Shown here: in pieces, positions 61,345-64,000 of the stretch
How the letters are laid out: every line of letters begins with the position of its first letter
Numbering within the stretch: the stretch's first letter is position 1
From: Gracilaria gracilis
Taxonomy: Eukaryota; Rhodophyta; Florideophyceae; Gracilariales; Gracilariaceae
Direction of reading: 5' to 3'
Assembly: GCA_030374805.1 (NCBI GenBank)
Contig: JARGSG010000011.1
Coordinates: 124,001-188,000 of the forward strand
Length of the DNA: 64,000 bases
The notes under the pieces: model-generated
Database searches by the model: none
Told to the model about the DNA's origin: nothing
Seen by the model: only the letters and a program-made list of their open reading frames with translations
Translations under genes and position numbers: made by a program

Positions 61345-61380
61345 AGTGTTATAGGTTGTTGGGGTTCTTAGCATATCCCC
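61345..61380 (-). repeat. Dispersed repeat, copy 2
   Basis: Reverse complement of 27182-27217 at 34 of 36 positions. Possibly part of an uncharacterised transposon family. Confidence 0.6.
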
Positions 61381-61720
61381 ACGTACGAGTAATTCACGTA
61401 CGCGTTTCATAAATGAGAGAGAGAGAGAACATCGTATCGTGACTCACGATTCGTGAAACAAATCCCGGTGTATTCTGGGTTTCATTTCTTGGGTGCCTAT
61501 TCGTAGATCCTACGAATCGGTGCGTAGATGTTTCTACACTTTCCCTACACGGTGTAAACGGTACATTCTCCTGTACCAACGATAACCCTGTGGGTTAACG
61601 TTACAGGGGTAACGTTACGCTACCCATCCTACGAATCTCAACGGGCCATCCAATGACATTCAATTTGTGGTACTGTTTCTGCGATATAGGATATCACCCA
61701 GACTGTAAATTAGGTAGTCG

Positions 61721-61772
61721 TGGCCACCGATTGGAACGGGCCACAGTGTCCACACGTTCCAATCGGTGGCCA
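61721..61772. repeat. Perfect inverted repeat, 18-bp arms
   Basis: TGGCCACCGATTGGAACG at 61721-61738 and its exact complement at 61755-61772, with a 16-bp centre. Just before it, GTAACGTTAC-like words are repeated at 61598-61617. It may be a hairpin end of a small transposon. Confidence 0.8.
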
Positions 61773-61924
61773 GATTAAAGGACAGCGGCCGACGGTCGTA
61801 AGCCACCTGACCCGGAGGGGGAGGGTGCGCACTTGTTCATAATAGCATTCGCGACAACGTTCCTTCCGACCGACGGTTCGCGACGCTGATAGCGGGAAGA
61901 CCACCGCTTCCCCTCTCCCTCGAC

Positions 61925-62590
61925 GGCGCCGCCTCGGGCCTTCAACCGCGCCACCTTACCCCCCTCTCACCGCGCCGCCTTGCGTAATCTTCTGGCTGCG
62001 CCGCCTTGCGCTCTTGGCCGCGCCACCTCTCCTTCTCGGCCGCGCCGCCTTGCACTCCCGGCCGCGCCGCCTTTCGCCCTTGGCTGCCCCACCTTCCCCG
62101 GCCATGCCGCTTTAAGCCCTCGCCGCGCCGCCTTGCTCCCCCGGCTGCGCCGCCTCGCTCACCTCCGGCCGCGCTGCCCCTTTTGCTTGGCCGCGCCGCC
62201 TTCTGCTATTGGCCCCGCCTCCCCCGGCCGCGCCACTTTCACCTTTGTCCGCGCCGCTTCTCTCCTCCGGCCGTGCGGCCTCTCTCCTCCGGCCGCGCCG
62301 CCTATCTCCATCGGCCGCGCCACCTTGTGCGCTTTCGGCCGCGCCACCTCTCACCTCTGGCCGCGCCGCCTCTCTCCTCCGGCCGCGCCGCCTCTCTTCT
62401 CCGGCCGCGCTGCCTGTCTTCTTCGCCCGCGCCGCCTCTCTTCTCCAGCCGCGCCGCCTGTCTTCTTCGGCCGCGCCGCCTCGGGCACCCTCGGTCGCGC
62501 CACCTACTTGGCCTTCGGCCACACCGCCTCACCTGCATTTGGCCGCGCCACTTCGCCTGCCGCCACCAGCCGAATTGCCACGCCTTTCTC
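61925..62590. repeat. GC-rich minisatellite, GGCCGCGCCGCCT units
   Basis: About 25 degenerate units of roughly 24-30 bp, each with a GGCCGCGCCGCCT-like core and a pyrimidine-rich spacer (CTCTCCTC or CTTCTTC). Because the core has no stop in any frame, all three plus frames and several minus frames are open for 130-270 codons; those frames code only repeated Ala-Pro-Pro-Arg-Leu words and are not believable genes. Confidence 0.8.
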
Positions 62591-63313
62591 GGCTGGGCTG
62601 CCACAACACACCCTACTTTGTCTACGAGGCGTGGTGTGTTGGCGCACCAGGCATTGGGTTGTCTTTTTGGTCCAGAACTACAGGTTGAGTTTTGAAGTCT
62701 CGCTGGCCCACGGGAAGCTGCGTGGTGTCGTGTATTTGACGGGCGGGAAGCTGCGCCTGTTGATTAAGAGCCTCTGTTGCCTCCCTCGTTGAGGAAGTTG
62801 GCACTTTAGAGGAGTGCGCAGCTCGCAAGCTGAGCACCGGCAGGGAATCGACTGGGGGCTTGTACCAAGTCGTGGGATTTGATATCACTCCGAATAACCG
62901 GCTCTGCTGGGGGGTGCTCTGTCTGCCCACGAGGACGGGGTGCCTCGTCGTTTGGCCCGGGCTGCCCGCGAACCTGAAGCATAACGGAGTAGATCGCCGA
63001 GCTCGTACAACGTAAGAGACTAGAGAGGGTGTACTGGTGAAAACATATCTACCTGTTAGTAACCTCCTCTGGACGTCTCATAGTTGCAGAAACGCATCTC
63101 GTTCTGACGCACGCAGAACTTGACAGGCCGAAGCAAAACGTGCCTCACCGGGAGAGAGTTTACCCGGAGTCAGAGGTCTGACCTTTAGGAGTACGGGGCT
63201 AGCACCCCCTGCCAGTGACTCTGAATAAGAAGTATCCCTAAGCCAGTAGGCGAGGGGAGGAAGATTTTACACTGCATTTGCCTGTCCGCTCCCGCGTTTG
63301 AGATCACTCCGCG
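62591..63313. other. Probable 5' LTR and leader of copia element C
   Basis: 723 bp between the minisatellite and the gag start of a copia element. It should include its LTR and primer-binding site, but the second LTR lies outside the window, so limits cannot be set. The tRNA-Met site of copia A and B is not present. A short hairpin, CCACAACACACC / GGTGTGTTGG, is near 62600-62642. Confidence 0.4.
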
Positions 63314-64000
63314 ATGGAAGCCGACAGAGAGCACGAGTCGAAGCGCATTCCTCGGCTCAAAGGAAGTACCGACTACGACACTTGGCGTATCTACGTCCGT
63401 GACCTGATGCATTCCCTGCAATCGCTCTTCGTTCTCACCGAGCCGCGACCCGTCGAAGGTACCGCACAAGCTCGAAGACGGTGGGACGATGCTGACCGAA
63501 AGGCACGATCTGCCATCGTGCAGAACCTTGCTACGCAACCAATCGTCGCCGTATCAGAGTTACTGGAACGAGAACACTGCTCTGCCTTGGAAGTCTGGTC
63601 TAAGTTGGAGTCTACTTACAAAAAGGACAACATACAATCCAAGATGAACCTAAGGCAGAAGCTGACCACGTTAGCATTCAAGGACGGTGACGAAATACAA
63701 CAGCATCTACTGGAACTTGAAACCACTTTCCTGGAGCTCGCTCGTCTCGGCGATCCATTAACCGACCGCGAACGTACAGCTACACTACTGCGGACGTTGC
63801 CCGACTCATTGATGGCTATTACTCTACTGGCTGACGCGAACAACATGGAGTACGATCAAGTTGTATCGCTCGTCCGTTCCGAGATGGACCGTCGAAACCA
63901 TCGCGTCTCTAACCTGAAATCAAAGCCAACGGAGTCAAAGAATAACAGCAAGCACCCGTATCCTGCGGCACAGAAATCAAGCTCGGGACGCCAGAGGCAG
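63314..64000 (+). CDS. Ty1/copia element C, Gag (UBN2-type), truncated by window edge
   Basis: Open from ATG 63314 to the last base (229 codons, no stop). The start IPRLKGSTDYDTWRIYVRDL has the Trp of the copia Gag N-terminus that follows LxGxxNYxxW. EHCSALEVWSKLESTYKKDN, LRQKLTTLAFKDGDEIQQHL and ATLLRTLPDSLMA match successive blocks of the gag-polypeptide (UBN2/Retrotran_gag_2) family. The tail becomes Lys/Ser/Asn-rich before the expected zinc knuckle. It is a different lineage from copia A and B, whose gag lacks these blocks. The frame is intact so far, so the element may be young. Confidence 0.9.
   Translation, partial: MEADREHESKRIPRLKGSTDYDTWRIYVRDLMHSLQSLFVLTEPRPVEGTAQARRRWDDADRKARSAIVQNLATQPIVAVSELLEREHCSALEVWSKLESTYKKDNIQSKMNLRQKLTTLAFKDGDEIQQHLLELETTFLELARLGDPLTDRERTATLLRTLPDSLMAITLLADANNMEYDQVVSLVRSEMDRRNHRVSNLKSKPTESKNNSKHPYPAAQKSSSGRQRQ

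Noticed and set aside
61980-62792. Long plus frames of 159-270 codons rich in Ala, Pro, Arg and Leu
   Set aside because: All three frames are open because the repeat core lacks stop codons; the products are only repeat words.
1-64000. CRISPR arrays, bacterial operons, rRNA genes
   Set aside because: No regular spaced repeats, Shine-Dalgarno-led gene strings, or rRNA signatures were seen; the window is eukaryotic.

Overview
This is nuclear DNA from a photosynthetic eukaryote, most likely a red alga (Rhodophyta). The evidence is plastid-type genes beside typical eukaryotic ones: a CYP97 carotenoid hydroxylase, a plastid-type FabZ, a HEAT-repeat protein resembling phycobilin lyases, and a RUS/DUF647 protein, next to SF1, POT1, Gemin2, VTA1 and EBP2. 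Introns are few and short (two of about 90-100 nt found), genes are compact, and the retrotransposons are Ty1/copia and Ty3/gypsy types. A florideophyte is a reasonable guess; the species cannot be fixed from sequence alone.

Layout. (1) 1-31,038 is a transposon-rich block. Copia element A (731-5692) has complete LTRs and a 5-bp target duplication. Copia element B (6029-25684) is related to A and was later hit twice: by a 10.8-kb Ty3/gypsy chromovirus (11906-22713, TSD TACGA), and by a Tc1/mariner element (24088-25648, TA target) that split its 3' LTR. Beyond it lie a hAT-type MITE (26711-27105) with a perfect 8-bp TSD, a rearranged relative of it holding a LINE 3' fragment, and an isolated 837-aa FAD/NAD(P)-binding protein gene. 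(2) 31,039-33,412 has no secure gene but three long hairpins. (3) 33,413-57,010 is a gene island of 15 genes; from VTA1 onward 13 genes alternate strand without exception, giving divergent promoters and convergent ends. (4) 57,011-64,000 is sparse: LINE remnant, one small secreted protein, inverted and tandem repeats, a GC-rich minisatellite, and the start of a third, different copia element running off the right edge.

The most interesting observation is that two unrelated LTR retrotransposons, copia B and the gypsy chromovirus, each carry a long antisense protein-coding frame between pol and the 3' LTR. In copia B the frame is split exactly by the gypsy insertion; removing the insertion and one TSD copy restores the same reading frame across the junction. 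The product has Cys/His/Asp blocks reminiscent of papain-fold peptidases. In the gypsy element the antisense frame covers about 2.26 kb with one frameshift and one stop, and I recognise no domain. Copia A lacks such a frame, which suggests optional cargo. Both copia elements also carry a primer-binding site complementary to the anticodon arm of initiator tRNA-Met, as in Drosophila copia.

The island genes serve separate cell functions: plastid metabolism (FabZ, CYP97, HEAT lyase-like, possibly FMT), aromatic amino acid synthesis (prephenate/arogenate dehydratase), RNA processing (SF1, Gemin2, EBP2, RRM-R3H protein), telomere protection (POT1), ESCRT (VTA1), Fe-S assembly (HSCB) and ubiquitin signalling (Ubl-RING protein). 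They look like independent housekeeping genes packed head-to-head and tail-to-tail, not a pathway cluster.
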